A stretch of DNA of 64,000 nucleotides, from contig NC_134455.1 in the NCBI RefSeq assembly GCF_047948215.1, positions 344,744,997-344,808,996 of the forward strand. Reading direction: 5' to 3'. The translations under genes and the position numbers were made by a program. Below, piece after piece: positions 10,801-23,060 of the stretch (position 1 is the stretch's first letter; each line of letters starts with the position of its first letter). Origin of the DNA: Lycorma delicatula (Eukaryota; Arthropoda; Insecta; Hemiptera; Fulgoridae). The notes beneath the pieces are model-generated. The model saw only the letters and a list, made by a program, of their open reading frames with translations, was not told where the DNA came from and did not search any database.

Positions 10801-12410
10801 GGCCGCTCACTCTCAGTGGGTGTCTGATGTGGCGGGGGACGTCGCGATGAAGCGAGCAACAGGCATTAGGGACTTTAGTCTGTATCACAGTTGCAACGCT
10901 TGGTTATGCAGTCCCCCAAGAGAGCTATTATTTTGGGGGACTTCAACTGTAGGACAGTGGTGGCGGGCGCTGGGACCACGAATAACAGAGTTAGTGTCCT
11001 GGAGGACTTCCTTGCAGCTGGGACCACGAATAACAGAGGAAGTGTCCTGGAGGACTTCCTTCCAGCTACCGGTACCACATGCCTGAACGGCGGAACTCCG
11101 ACTTATCGAGCGTGGGCCATGAATCCATCCTCGATCTGGTGATCGTGGATGGGAGAATGGTCACTGATAGAACCGAATTCCGAGTTTTGGAAGAGGAGAC
11201 CGGGAGTGATCACCTTGCGGTCTCCTTGATAATACACGTCTGTTCGGCGACCCCTGCTGTACGGAACCCGGAAAGAAGACTCACTAGCAGACAGGTGAAC
11301 ATAATTGTGGAGAGAGCGGCACGCAAAATCTCCGACGGCAGAAGGTTGGATCCGGAGGTCCTCCAAGAAATAATCTCAAACGAAATTTACACCATACCGG
11401 AAACGGAGCATAGATACCACCCTGTGTACTGGTGGAACCAGGAGATCGCCGAACAAAGAATCATACTTCAGCGAAATAAACGAACTGCCCAAAGATTACG
11501 AGCTAGACAGGGATCTGAGTCTCAGAAACTATGGAGGCCTATAGGACGGCTCGGAAAACGTTGAACTACCTGATTAAGAACGCCAAGAGATCTAAGTGGA
11601 GGGAACTGTGTGGTGAGCTCGATGCTGACCCGTGGGGGCGAGCTTTCCAAATAGTAATGAAGCGATTGGGGAGGCGAGTGCCTGCGCTGAACGAGGACGA
11701 AGCGGCGCGCCAGATGTCCGTACTTTTCCCACGGGAGGAGGAGATAAGACGGGAGGCAGTCTTGTGCGAACGTGGCAGGTTCGCACAGGATGAGGTGATT
11801 GCCGAAATTAACAAGTTAAATAACAAGAAGAGTCCGGGCCCAGATGGAGTTCCGGCAGCGGTCATTAAAGGCCTGGCCAGAATAGTACCGGTGGGAGATG
11901 ACGGACATTTTGAGTTATGGGCTGCAACACTTCCCCCTCAATGCTGGAAGGAGGCCAGAACGGTTTTTCTTCCCAAACCGAATACAAACCCAGGCGTTTG
12001 CGAGTACCGTCTTATCAGCCTCATAAATAATATGGGTAAGGCTGCTGAGAGACTTCTTGCTACCAGGATCCAAGAGGAGCTGGACCTAAACGGAAGCCTA
12101 CATTTGGAGCAATATGGATTCTGTAAGGGCCGTTCAACACTGGATGCGATAAACAGGGTGGTTAGCTAGGCGGCGGAGGTACGGAGCGGTACTTGGAGGA
12201 CCAGAAAGATCTCATTGATGGTCCAGTTAGATATCAAAAATGCGTTTGGCTCGGTACCGTGGACGGCCATTGTAGCGGCGATCAGAGAAATGAATGTTTG
12301 ACCACTTGCTAAACCAGGTTGACTGCTACCTGTCTGATAGATGGACGGAGGTTCGCACTTTGGAGGGGGTGGTGAGATTTCCGGTCTTCGGTACTGTTAT
12401 TAGGCACTAC
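10801..12410 (+). mobile_element. R1-like LINE, endonuclease end and first half of reverse transcriptase
   Basis: The GC content rises sharply here. The first part reads as the apurinic-like endonuclease: AIILGDFN, then TYRAW, SILDLVIVDGRMV and the GSDHLAVSL signature. The reverse transcriptase follows: NNKKSPGPDGVPAAVIK, CWKEARTVFLPKP, LINNMGKAAERLLATRI, QYGFCKGRSTLDAI, and the catalytic LDIKNAFGSVPW at about 12226-12261. A stop at 12167-12169 and a frame change near 12300 break it. It ends in the YLSDRW region before the usual QGSVLGP block, so the 3' half is missing. The motif order and spelling fit R1-clade elements. A 48-bp duplication sits in the endonuclease. Confidence 0.88.
10969..11064 (+). 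repeat. 48-bp in-frame tandem duplication in LINE ORF
   Basis: Units 10969-11016 and 11017-11064 differ at about four positions. Each encodes 16 residues beginning AGTTNNR and ending VLEDFL. Confidence 0.9.
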
Positions 12411-12645
12411 CAGTATGTATTACTGTTGAAGCTTTTGCTATGTATATTATTTTATTCAATTTTAGTTTAAATCTCAATCTGTTAGTATACACGTAATGTA
12501 GTTCGTAATACTACGAACTACGCATTTGGAAGGTATATCCAATATAATATAAGATAGAAGGAATATCTTTATGTGAAATAATTTTCCATGTATAATTAAA
12601 ATGAAAGTTTTTTTTTTAATATTTATCATTAAGAAATAACCTAAC
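12411..12645 (+). mobile_element. Possible LTR remnant of gypsy element
   Basis: AT-rich sequence directly before a primer-binding site. It is placed where a 5' LTR would be, but no second copy was found beyond 13460, so the assignment rests on position only. A 10-bp hairpin lies at 12498-12521. Confidence 0.3.
12498..12521. repeat. Perfect 10-bp hairpin, tetraloop
   Basis: GTAGTTCGTA and TACGAACTAC are exact reverse complements with loop ATAC. Confidence 0.9.
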
Positions 12646-12663
12646 TGGCGCATTCGGTAGGAC
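12646..12663 (+). promoter_or_regulatory. Primer-binding site resembling tRNA-Ser 3' end
   Basis: TGGCGCATTCGGTAGGAC closely matches the complement of the 3' end of insect tRNA-Ser, which begins TGGCGCAGCCGGTAGGA. This class of site is used by some Ty3/gypsy elements, and gypsy pol sequence follows 200 bp downstream. Confidence 0.5.
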
Positions 12664-12855
12664 ATCTTTATGGAGATTTAACAGACATAATTCTGTTTCG
12701 TCGGTTTCCACCATTCGTGAAGACAACAAATATAAAATCATAATTCTTCGGAGTGTAGTGAATAAGTGTATATTGTTCAATATAATTTTATGTTTTTGTA
12801 AATGAAAAAGGTGTGAATCAGTGAAAAATTAAAGAATTTCAGAATTTTTATGAAA

Positions 12856-13460
12856 GAGGAAGTCTATTTAGGACATCTTGTGACAGCAGATGGTTTAGCA
12901 TGGTCAGCCGATATTTGTTAGGATTTTATAGAAAATTTATAAAAATTTTGCTAATATTACAAAACCACTTGCAAAATGTTTAATAAAAAATGAAAAAATA
13001 AATTGGGGACCCAAATTATATAAAATATTTTGAAATGTATAAGGGTATTTTGTCAAATGAGCCGGTAATCCATTATCTGGTTTTACCCATCGCATATGCA
13101 AGTCTGTAATTTGGGCAAAAAAATATTTTCTTCCATATCTTTATAGAAGAAAATTAAAAATATTCACCAATCAAACCTTTGGAACAGCTACTCTCTGTTA
13201 AGGAACCAAAATTTTAAGGTGGCGATCAAAATTAGAAGAATTTGACTATGAAGTAGTTTAAAAAGAAGGAAAGAAAAATCAAAATGCCGATGCTTTATCA
13301 AAATTACAATTAATAAATGAAAAAAACAAATAAAAATTTTGAAACCATACCAGAAGATACAAATGAAATAGGCCAAATTATTAATGAAACTGTTAATTTA
13401 TATTTCCCTAAATTATGTGACCAGTCGATTGTAAAGCAACAGCAAAAATCCAGTAACCGA
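12856..13460 (+). mobile_element. Ty3/gypsy pol relic (end of reverse transcriptase and RNase H)
   Basis: Short reading frames in order match gypsy pol: EVYLGHLVTADG, GFYRKFIK, NFANITKPLAKCL, NEPVIHYLVLPIAYA, PIKPLEQLLSVKE, KLEEFDYEVV and KEGKKNQNADALSKL, the last being the usual end of the RNase H region. Many stops and frame changes separate them. The gag, protease and integrase parts are not visible, so the element has lost most of its body between the primer-binding site and here. Confidence 0.82.
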
Positions 13461-15604
13461 TGTTAATGTCGCATAGTAACAATTGTTTTTATTTATCCCC
13501 CTATAAAGGGTGAACGTAAAACTTATTGAATTTGAATAAACAAAATTTTATTCTTTATTACATACTTTATATTATATGCTCAGTGTGCATATAAAAAACA
13601 GTGTTAAAACATTAGAAATTGTTCTTTTTTTCTGTAAATATGAATAAATAATATGATAAAAATTACTTTCTGGTGAATAAAACCATGTTATATTAACCTA
13701 AAAAAACTTAATTGATCCTCCATTCTTTAACATTCTTACACATTTGATTTATACTTAATATATATATATCTACTGTCTCTCAAGTTTGTTATTGATTTTC
13801 TCTATTGTTTCTGTTTATACAATTCTTTTAAAATTGTATAGCAATGAGGACAGATTTTATGCAGTTTCATTCTTTTCTGAGTCATAAATTTTCTTTTTTT
13901 CATCTACTCTTCATCATTTTTAAATAACTTCTTTGTCTCTTTAGTTTAATCTAATTTTCCTAATACTTTTAATTATTTTGTTCTACTCCACATCAACTAA
14001 TCCTTTCTGTGGATCTATAAATAGTTTATTGGTGCTATCACTTATAACCCGCCATCTGAGATCAGTCTACGGTGATAACAATAACCTTCCTACCACCCGT
14101 ACTCATTCTGTAATTTAACCACATCTAGCCTATTTCATCTTTAAATACATATAATCTATAGCTCAATCCCTATTCTGTGATGGATCTAATTAAATCTCCT
14201 GCCTTTCTCCCTAAATTATCTGAATTAAAGCTTACAGTTTTTATTTTTCTTGCCTTCAATGGTCAAATTAAAATCACTTTTTTTATATCTTTGGATACTA
14301 TTCCAGTCTCATAAAACGTCAGTTACATATTATTCTTACAGTCGATTATCCTACTCTCTTAGTTTTACTTATTCTAAATAAGATAATAACTCTGATATTC
14401 AAACATACCATATTGTTTATTTTTTTTAATTTTACAACTGAAACTTGTATTTGAAAATTAAGTCTTTGAGATCAGTAACTTTCTTTACTCCATACCCTGG
14501 TGATATATATGGCTGATCTGTATTTTTACCTCTTATTATCCTAGTATCTATTAACTCTTTCTCCTGGTCCAACAATTCTTCCACATGTTTGTTATTGATG
14601 TATTGAGGCTTCATTTCTTCAAAATTTTCTGACTTCAATACGGTACATCATCGCCAATAATGATATTTTTCTATTAATTATCATTTCATCTTCAACAGTT
14701 TTAACTTTGCTGTTCTTTATTTTTATATTAATTTTATTTTAAAATATCTATATACAGTACATTGCTCATAAATTTTTATATTTAACATGTCCATCGATTA
14801 ATTAATTGAAATAAATTTCTCATTATTTAGATTTTTTCCACACAAATAATATTTGTTTTACTTTTTTATCCGAAGTCTTTCACTGTGAATGCAGCCTTCT
14901 GATTTCCTACATTATAATTCACAATTATTCTTCTAAATTCATCAATCCTGTTAACAGAATCTGATTTAACTTTTGTATAATCTCTTGATGAAAAATACTG
15001 CTTTACTTTTTACTTTTCTTCAGTTACTTCTATTTCAAGTATTGTTGAAAGACTATTTCTCTTTATAAATTATCTATCCTATTACTAATTTTAAACTTCT
15101 AACACTCAATGCACCAACTCAAAGCATGTCATTATGATTCTCATACTTTCTATTGATGATAATTGCTCGAGTATCCCTAAAATCCAAAATCCTAGAACCC
15201 TAAATGCCCAGTCAATGTTACACACCCCCAAGCTCAACATTATATTGAACAAAAAAGGAAAAGAATGCAGAATTCATTTTTTCAGAAAATATAAGCAGAT
15301 TTTTCCAACACTTTTAAACAAGCACTCCACAGTGGCTGAAACATGTTTGAAATTCCTGTATCCTGACACAGTGAAGGACAGGATCTTAAATTGATCTTAT
15401 TCTTGATTAGTTTAATCCCTATGGAGATTTTCTGTCTACAAAGCCTGATTTTCTAGATTTTGTACAGAATTAAAACAGAATGGAAATCTGAGATTTTAAT
15501 TCATAACTTGGGAAAGTGATGCAATCTTTGGTTTTAAGATGTTGTAAAATTCTGCAGAACCTAAAGTATACTTCTACTTTTACTACTAGTAAACAAACAG
15601 TTGG
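13461..15604. other. AT-rich sequence with no recognisable gene
   Basis: No convincing coding frames. The part from about 13840 to 15120 is richer in C and T on this strand and could be very old reverse-oriented LINE sequence, but no motif supports that. Confidence 0.5.
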
Positions 15605-15730
15605 TTAATGTAAAACAAATTGTTAGAGATGCAGGATGTAGGGGGTATACTGAAATGAAACTACTAGCACTAGATAGGGATTCTTGGAGAGCTGCATCAA
15701 ACCTGTCAAATGACTGAAGACAAAAAAAAA
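15605..15730 (+). mobile_element. LINE 3' tail with poly-A
   Basis: The end reads GAGAGCTGCATCAAACC and then a GACTGAAGAC block followed by a run of A. The reverse complement of the same tail occurs at 25077-25200. This is the 3' end of a non-LTR element common in arthropod genomes as I remember them. Confidence 0.75.
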
Positions 15731-17430
15731 ACAAACAATATTGTGCTTACCATTAGCTGACTTCTATTATCCCTGCTTACATTTGATCCTGGAACTTGCA
15801 CTATAAGCTGATTAATATTGATAAAATATCTTATTTCTGGTGAAAATAATAATTTAGGTATTTCTAGATAATGAAGTCTACTGCAGATTACTTTAGATAC
15901 AGGATTCAATTTTCTATTCAAAATTCACTTTTTTTATAAAAATTTATACCACCACCATGATTTAACGTTTATGTTTAGTTATCCAACTCACAAAAAAATT
16001 AATTTACAAAATGGTTTGTTAAAATTTATTAAATTTTCAATATTATCTTAAGTAAATATCTTTTAAGCATAAAAGACTTCATTTTTGAATACAATTCAGT
16101 AATTAGTATTTGATGACTTTCATTTTGGTTAATGTTTTACCATGAATTAAAGTTGTGAAATGTTTAGTTTTTGTTTTTTAATTCCATATTCCAGGTGACT
16201 GTTATTTTCAGTTACTAAACTGGAAGATTACTGTATTCATACTGTATGCTTGTTTTAATCTTATTGACACTTTTATATCCAACCATGTACTGGAAATTAT
16301 TGTTATTTGCTAACACAAATGAAATTAATATACTAACACACACACAGTAATGCATTTTCACTCCTTTAATGATATATGGTATCATCATATATTGTCCACC
16401 TTTTATAACTTCATAAGTAAATAACTGATAAAATGATTATAATGCAGATAGTATCCTGATCTAAGAATTGATTCAAACAATATCAGAGTAATTACCAGTA
16501 AAATAAAAGTCTTCATTTGTAGCTTGGACGGTGCATTCATTAGACTAAGAACATTTTTTTGCCAGTTCTCAAGAAAACATTGATTCCAGAATTATTTCTT
16601 ACTTTCTTTTAAGTTTTTACATCCCATACTCCAAAACAAAATTAAAATGATAATGTTAAACTGAACTCAATTAATGTATTTTAACGTTTAACTTTTTTCA
16701 AAAAGTTTTCATGGAAACAAATTCTGTTTCCATTGTTTCTCAATTTTAAAGGTTATATCTATTAAAATAAATTTAAAGAAATAAATATTTATTATCCTGT
16801 TTTAATGATTAATTTACTATCCTAGCAGAATGTGACTAAGGATTTTTTTTATTTTGTATAATGAGGTAGGAAGTATATTTTATTTTACATTATGTTATTT
16901 CTTCATAAATATTTTATTAAGAAGTTAGAGTTCTTATAATTTCTGTTAACTTATATTTGAAATGCCATGACCTTAATATAATGAAGTAATTCAGATGTGA
17001 TAACATTATATATATTTTATTAATTTGATAAAATAAATTTACAGATTATATAATTCCATTAAATCCAAAACTTCTTCAGTTATGTTTAAAATTATCATAT
17101 ATGCAGAACAAAAGTGTATAACTCGATGGTAGTTAAAGGATTAAATAATACATATTTTGATTCGTGAATGATTTGCTTAAAATAGTATCTTTAAGTGCTT
17201 GCCTAATTTAGATCTTTTATATAACAATAAGAATGGTACGTATGAGCTTGCAGTACTGTCTTTAAGTATGAGTATCTAAAACTGATCTTTTATTATACAC
17301 CTCTTAGTGTCTACTTAGTTAATATTCCTTCCTTTATAGATAGCAGTTTTCCACCATAAGTTTTGTAAGAATCATACAAAAATATTCACTTGCATATTTT
17401 GACATTTATTTTAGAAATATTGACTCTTCT
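15731..17430. other. AT-rich intergenic sequence
   Basis: Nothing coding or structured was recognised. Confidence 0.55.
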
Positions 17431-17747
17431 TCAGTGTCAATTCAATCTTTTATGATATTTTCTGTTTTCATCTCATTTGGTTCTCTGCTGCGGTATCTGA
17501 CTTTAACGCTTATTCCACCACAGTTGAACTTTGCAGCTCCTGTGCGAAAGAATTTTCCTTACGCTGCAGACCTATCAAGAACTGACTACCTTATCTTTTA
17601 TTGGAGAGACTGTTTTTCCTTTCAAAAAGTAGAATTGTTTAATGGCATACATCTTTTATTTCTGTTTCACCAAAAATCACTCTGCAGATTTCCTTTAACA
17701 AACTGCCAAACAAAGCTAAGGAACATGCCAAGATTATATTTAGGACT

Positions 17748-18004
17748 TTATAATTTTAACAATGAAGAAAACAGTTGATAAAGAAATGAAGGAAATTTTC
17801 GTACTCTGAATTTCTGATATTCGCAGCTGTGAGAATCCAAACTGTGACCAGCTGATGATAAGTAATTTCCCGCAAATTTTTGGTGGCAGGGAACCACAGT
17901 TCTTCGGTAAGATACCAACATTGCAGCCACTTCGTGACTGCATACATAATACCTCCATCTAGGGGAACCCTGTTTCTATCATCTCTCTTCCTTATTATCT
18001 CCAT
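17748..18004 (-). other. Minus-strand open region, origin unknown
   Basis: All three minus frames stay open for about 60-80 residues here; one contains TKWLQCWYLTEELWFPATKN. The sequence is richer in G and C than its surroundings. It has the feel of a repeat seen elsewhere in insect genomes but I cannot name it, and no domain motif is visible. Confidence 0.3.
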
Positions 18005-18300
18005 ATGTATGTTAATGATAACATATATCTAGAAAATTACATTGATAAAACTGAATTACGGTTTATATCCAAAAACTTTCCAAAACTTTCGACTGCTAGG
18101 AAGCTAGTTTATCTTATAGTAAATGTGCCAGAAGTACGTGTAAATGTCAGTCACAGCTTAAAGGGCCATATGTAAATGAAATTCTGTTTAGGCTATTCGA
18201 CCATCGATATAGAAAAGGCCATATATAAAACGTTCAATCTCTTCCTGAAACAACATAATAACGATTCAGCAATCTGAGTCAACAGACCGTAGGGGTTGTC
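18005..18300. other. Intergenic sequence
   Basis: No signal seen. Confidence 0.5.
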
Positions 18301-18830
18301 TTTGATATTAGGCTAGTAATATTTCCATCAGGGCTGTTAGGCCCACATCAAGTTTGTCAGTATTCTTTTTTGACTTCTTCGACTGTATTACATTGATAGG
18401 TCTCTGGATTGAGGGGTTACTGCCAAGTAACCCCTCCATCCTGCCAAGTTTTCCCTGCATTCCAGATGATTCCCGATGTTCGTCAGAGCTAGAGTTGGTG
18501 GACAACGCTCACTTTTGCGCCTGGAGGGGTTGGTAAAGACCACTAAAGTGGTCTCTGAATCCCGATGGTTTGTATTCCCTGAAGACTATTCTAGGTCACG
18601 GGGTTCCTTCTTGTGGGTAGCAATTTTTCGCTACAGTCCCGGCTGTTTACAGTGAAAGCAAGATGGGCGTCGATTGAGGAATATATCAAGTGTGGCGGTT
18701 ATTGTCGGTCAGGTTCATGGTACTTTGTAACTTTTCAGTATATTCAGGGTATACGTATACCTGACGACGAAAACTCAGCACATTCGTAGCCTGACTCTGG
18801 GAAAAATAAAGGGAGGAAAGTTAGAGCCGA
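18301..18830. other. GC-richer island, probably a TE fragment
   Basis: Base composition resembles the LINE fragments in this window, not the AT-rich background. A minus frame at 18308-18505 reads SSSDEHRESSGMQGKLGRM, which could be the start of a LINE ORF1, but it has no ATG at its beginning and no zinc knuckle. A hairpin lies at 18413-18434. Confidence 0.4.
18413..18434. repeat. Perfect 9-bp hairpin, tetraloop
   Basis: GGGGTTACT and AGTAACCCC are exact reverse complements with loop GCCA. Confidence 0.9.
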
Positions 18831-20530
18831 CCAGAAATTTCTGTTAAGATTTTTTCACAAATAATTTTTCTGTTCCAATAAATATAAAAACATTTTCTTT
18901 CTTTCAACAAAACCTATGTATATTTCTAGAGGAACCGCTTTTTTATAATGAAATTACTTTGATAAATATTTTTCGATATCCTAATAATGTTTAAAACATT
19001 AAAACAGTACATTTAATTTTGTTAAGCTTTTCATTCAGATACATTTAAGATAAAATTTACACTCTTTATTATAGAAGCAAATTTTAAGCTCTTCATTCAA
19101 TTCTAAGAATAAATTTATTTATTTAATAATATAATAAAAAAATTCTTAGTTGAAGAAAAATACACATTTCCTTAGAAACAATTTTTTTCTAAAAAGAATT
19201 TTATTTATTAAATATTTAGGATGAACACTTCTTCCCTTCACAGAAGTACACATATAAAAATGTAGTTTTCTTAATAATCAGTTTGCAGTTCTGCCTTCAG
19301 CAATCTCACACCACAGAAAAAGGTGTTGCACATCTGTCCATCTACTTACAGCCCACAGTAACAGTCGGTGCACCATTCTAGAGCGTGAACTTATCTTTTT
19401 TTTCAGTGTTCTACTTGTTTGTGTACTATGAATATGATCAACCGCAAATATTGACCATGAGAAAACTGGAAATATTAATAATTCCATAGGAACAAATTTC
19501 CACAAAGAAAAGTCATTACATTTGTAATTTACAATGAAAATATTTAGATAATTATGATTTAATTTTTTTTTCTGTTTAATGCTTGCTTTTTTGTCTGGCA
19601 AATTAAGTTAATGAATCTTTCGCTTGCTATTTCAAAATTGTATTCTGCATTGTAGAATATATATTGTTCACTGTTTTACAGGTCTGTGAGCAATTTTGGA
19701 TTATATTTTTGAAGCAGATACCGGACAAAAAATTCATCAACGACTGTAGTGAGTAAAGCAATTGCCTTTTGTTTTCTACACTTTTGCCAACATGTCAAGG
19801 GTGCCATCTGGTAATATGTATTAATTCTAACTTTAAAAGATAACAGGGTTCTTAATTTGAATTGAAGTACATTACAGAAAATACCTACTAATAATATTTT
19901 ATTAATGTCACACAATCCAAAGCCATATTAATCCCATCATATTGTGCAAATTATGCCGACAGAATAAATAAAAGAGAACTAGCTGAAAGCCTGCCAAGAA
20001 AAGGATGATAGTTGTTGAAAATATTTATTAAAAACAGGTACATTTGTTATGTACATAATTACTGTAATAAATTTGTTACCTCTGTTAAAACACTTAATTA
20101 TTAATATCCACGAATCAGTGAATAATTACTTTTATGTTTATTGAACTAAAAAGACAATTCACTTAGATTACAATGGAGTTTGTCGATGCGAGTTTTGCAG
20201 GGTTGTAGGAAGAGGATTTCTCTTTTAAATACGGGACACCTTCAACTTCAGTGAATTCCATTTAAAGAAATCAGTTCCAGTAGCTGATTTGTAAACCTCT
20301 CAAGTGTAATAACTTACAGTGGATTTGGACGCTAAACAGTAAAAAAAAAAAACAGACAAAAAACTATATGAATTTCATATTTCTGGGAATGAAGAATTAA
20401 AAACGGACAAAAAATAGATTTTTTTATTAAAATTGAAAAAATTAAACAAACTAATTTATTTTAATTTTCACCTTGCTTATTAACTACACAGGAGAATATT
20501 TTTCAGAAAAAAGTGAAATACAGATGTAAC
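18831..20530. other. AT-rich intergenic sequence
   Basis: Nothing coding was recognised; short frames here lack motifs. Confidence 0.55.
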
Positions 20531-21600
20531 TCAGCACTCAGCACTCTCCGCCTCCGAATACGCCAGGAAACCTCGTTGCCCCACAACCGGGTGGCGGGGC
20601 TTCCCTTCTCTTAGGCTCCTGTTCAGCCTGAACACTGAGGAGATGTCGTCAGAGAGCGAGGCGAGGTATTCGTTCCACGAATCTTCTCGGTGTCGTGTCA
20701 GCAGTTGTTTCACTCTGTCCGTTTGATTATAAAAAGCCCGTTTATCATCGGGGAACAGGGTCGCCATTTCTCTGGCGTCAGATATACGAGGCGGGAGATC
20801 GTTGCGAACAAATCTGGTGGTTTTCTCCGTAGTGGTACCTGACAAGGTCTCGGTCATTGACGACGTTACGCGCTCGACAGTGTCATCGATTTCCTCCGGG
20901 GTGGTCAGGACCTCAGGATGCGCCGGCCTGTACTCCCGTTGGAGAGTTTCGTAGAACCTTTTCCAGTTAACTAACCTTCGGGGTATAGCGGGGGGGGGGG
21001 GGGGCTCTCGGCCGCCCCCTGCTTGGCCCAGTTTCAACAAGACATTGGAGTGGTCCGAGCTGAGGTCTTCTATCGTTTCAATCATGAACGGCAGTGTTAC
21101 TGCATTCATGACTGCGATATCCAGAACATCAGGCCTCGATCTGCCTGTTCGATGAACAAATGTGGGCACCGCAGGGCCACCATCGACTAAACGGCGGGCT
21201 CGCTCCCTTTCGTACAGCAATCTACCATTTGCGCTTGTCAGATTGCTGTTCCAAGACACGTGTTTGGCATTGAGGTCGCCCATGAGTATCATGGGCCCAT
21301 CCCAATTTTCCAGCACCGCATTCAGATCTGCCACCGGTTACCGCTGTGTTCGGCTTGTTATAAGCCGAAACCAGCCGACACACCGTGCCTAGATGCCCCA
21401 CAAGCACACACGTCTGTTCCATCACGTTTGTATGAAGTTCAACCCGTCTGTGGACTAAAACCGAGTTCCCCGACTGTCAGTCGCAGGCTGTGATGGACCA
21501 CCATCACCAGACTGCGCGGTGGCAGCCGCAGCCTCGCTACAGCCCCCCGCGGACTCTGTCTCCATGGGAGGCAGATCGTCCCTGAGCTAATAATATGATA
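20531..21600 (-). mobile_element. Jockey-like LINE ORF2 endonuclease fragment
   Basis: The long minus frame 21334-20531 carries the endonuclease core: GPMILMGDLNAKHVSWNS, then NGRLL, then SRPDVLDIAV and SSDHSNVLLKL. A linker follows (NWKRFYETLQREY, ISDAREMATLFPDDKRAF, WNEYLASL), as in Jockey-group ORF2 before the reverse transcriptase. A frame change near 21340 separates it from the earlier part (ELHTNVMEQTCVLVG, SAYNKP) at 21341-21600. The reverse transcriptase is absent; sequence returns to AT-rich background at 20530. A 15-base G run at 20990-21004 encodes a Pro run. Confidence 0.87.
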
Positions 21601-21979
21601 ATAATTATATAATAAATTAAATAACAATATAATTAATAAAAAATATAATTTTTACTTCCTGAAATAAAAACAGAACCTAAATTCAATTAAATCAAAAAAC
21701 TTCATGTAAGAAAAACTTAAATCAAAATATAAATTTGAAACCTTAAAATAAGATCAAAATTAAATATTAAAATAAAACTTAATTCAGAAGTTAATACTTC
21801 CTATTAAATAAAATAATAATTGCTTTTAATTCAAAAATTAAATTCTATTAATACACTGATCACAATAGTCCTATATAAAAATTATATAGGCTATAAAATA
21901 TTAGTATAAATGGCTTTCAAAGTTCACTTTACTAATATAATAGTACACAATAAAAAAAAAGAAAAAGTTATTTTAATCT
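21601..21979. other. AT-rich gap inside or beside the LINE
   Basis: Low-complexity AT sequence between two GC-richer segments, with no coding signal. Confidence 0.5.
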
Positions 21980-22620
21980 TTGCTCACTGTAGACAATAGC
22001 CTGTTATGCGGCAGCTGGCGGTGTCCTAACGGTACTTCTTTACATTGTCAGGCGACGCAGGTCAGAAGCGCTGTTATAACCGGACCTAATTACATTGTCA
22101 CTACGTCCCAACATCACGGACGGAGTCCGGAACAGAGCCCAGCAGAGATGCGTCTTGAAAGGCAGGCATAACAGAAGTGGATGAAGAACTTCTACACAAC
22201 CTCTCCTTTAACACTTACAAGTTAATTAAAATAAACCAGCAATTGCGACTCCTCCGCAGTAGGGGTCGCATTGCTCCCTCCTGATAGTTAGTGCCCCGTT
22301 GTGGCATATTCCTGCTAGCCTATAAAGCGTTAGCACCGAAAGGACTTCAGTGGACGGTCTGAAGGGGAATTACGTCGGGAGGACAGGTTTCATAAGCCTA
22401 GCCTTCCGCGGTCGGCCCATAAAATGGGTTCGATAACGCTGGATTGGAATGCAATTAAATACGTCCTTAAAATACTAAATAATAAACAAAACTTGAAAAA
22501 TTAGACCCACCATTTAAAAATAAACCTTTTAAAAAAAAACACGCCCGATTAGAATCATCCAGCATCAAGGGACTCTGTCCAGGTTCTGCGATTTGTAGGG
22601 AGAAATAAACTCCCGCCAAC
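21980..22620. other. GC-richer segment upstream of the LINE fragment
   Basis: It has LINE-like base composition and lies on the 5' side of the minus-strand endonuclease, where a 5' UTR or ORF1 would be. No zinc knuckle or other motif was found, so it stays unassigned. Confidence 0.35.
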
Positions 22621-22889
22621 TTTGCATTCCATTCCATTCCATGTCACTACACTACTCACAATGTTAAAAGGACTATACAATTTCAATATTCTCCCGTCGA
22701 TTTGTGAGTATTATATCCCGTCGATTATTGAGTATTATTTTTTTGTTCTCATCCTTCTGGTCTTAGCCTCTCTTCTCCGGCCTTTTGTTCTTGTCACTCT
22801 ACAAAATTTTTCTTCATCTGCCTTCTTTCGGTATTTTCTAGTAACAAGTGATAAAATTAAAAATTTTTAAAACCCACAAAGCCGTTTTT

Positions 22890-23060
22890 AAAAAACATAT
22901 CTACTGCAGCGCCCCCTGGTGGCCTACAACCGTAAAACATGTCTAAGATCCTGCTCTGAAGTGATACCTATGTAATATAAAAAACTGCATCGAAATCGGT
23001 CCAGTAGTTTTTGAGGAAAATGGTAACATACACCCAAACGCATATACCGTCTCCATTCCG
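22890..23060 (-). repeat. Short interspersed repeat (ATCGGTCCAGTAG motif)
   Basis: The string AAATCGGTCCAGTAGTTTT is a motif I remember as recurring in arthropod repeats. No boundaries or target-site duplications could be fixed. Confidence 0.35.

Noticed and set aside
11566..11865. Minus-strand frames within the R1-like LINE
   Set aside because: Shadows of the real + strand reverse transcriptase.
17434..17778. 114-residue + strand frame
   Set aside because: Rich in Phe, Leu and Ile without any motif, in AT-rich sequence; no copy or flanking signal supports it.
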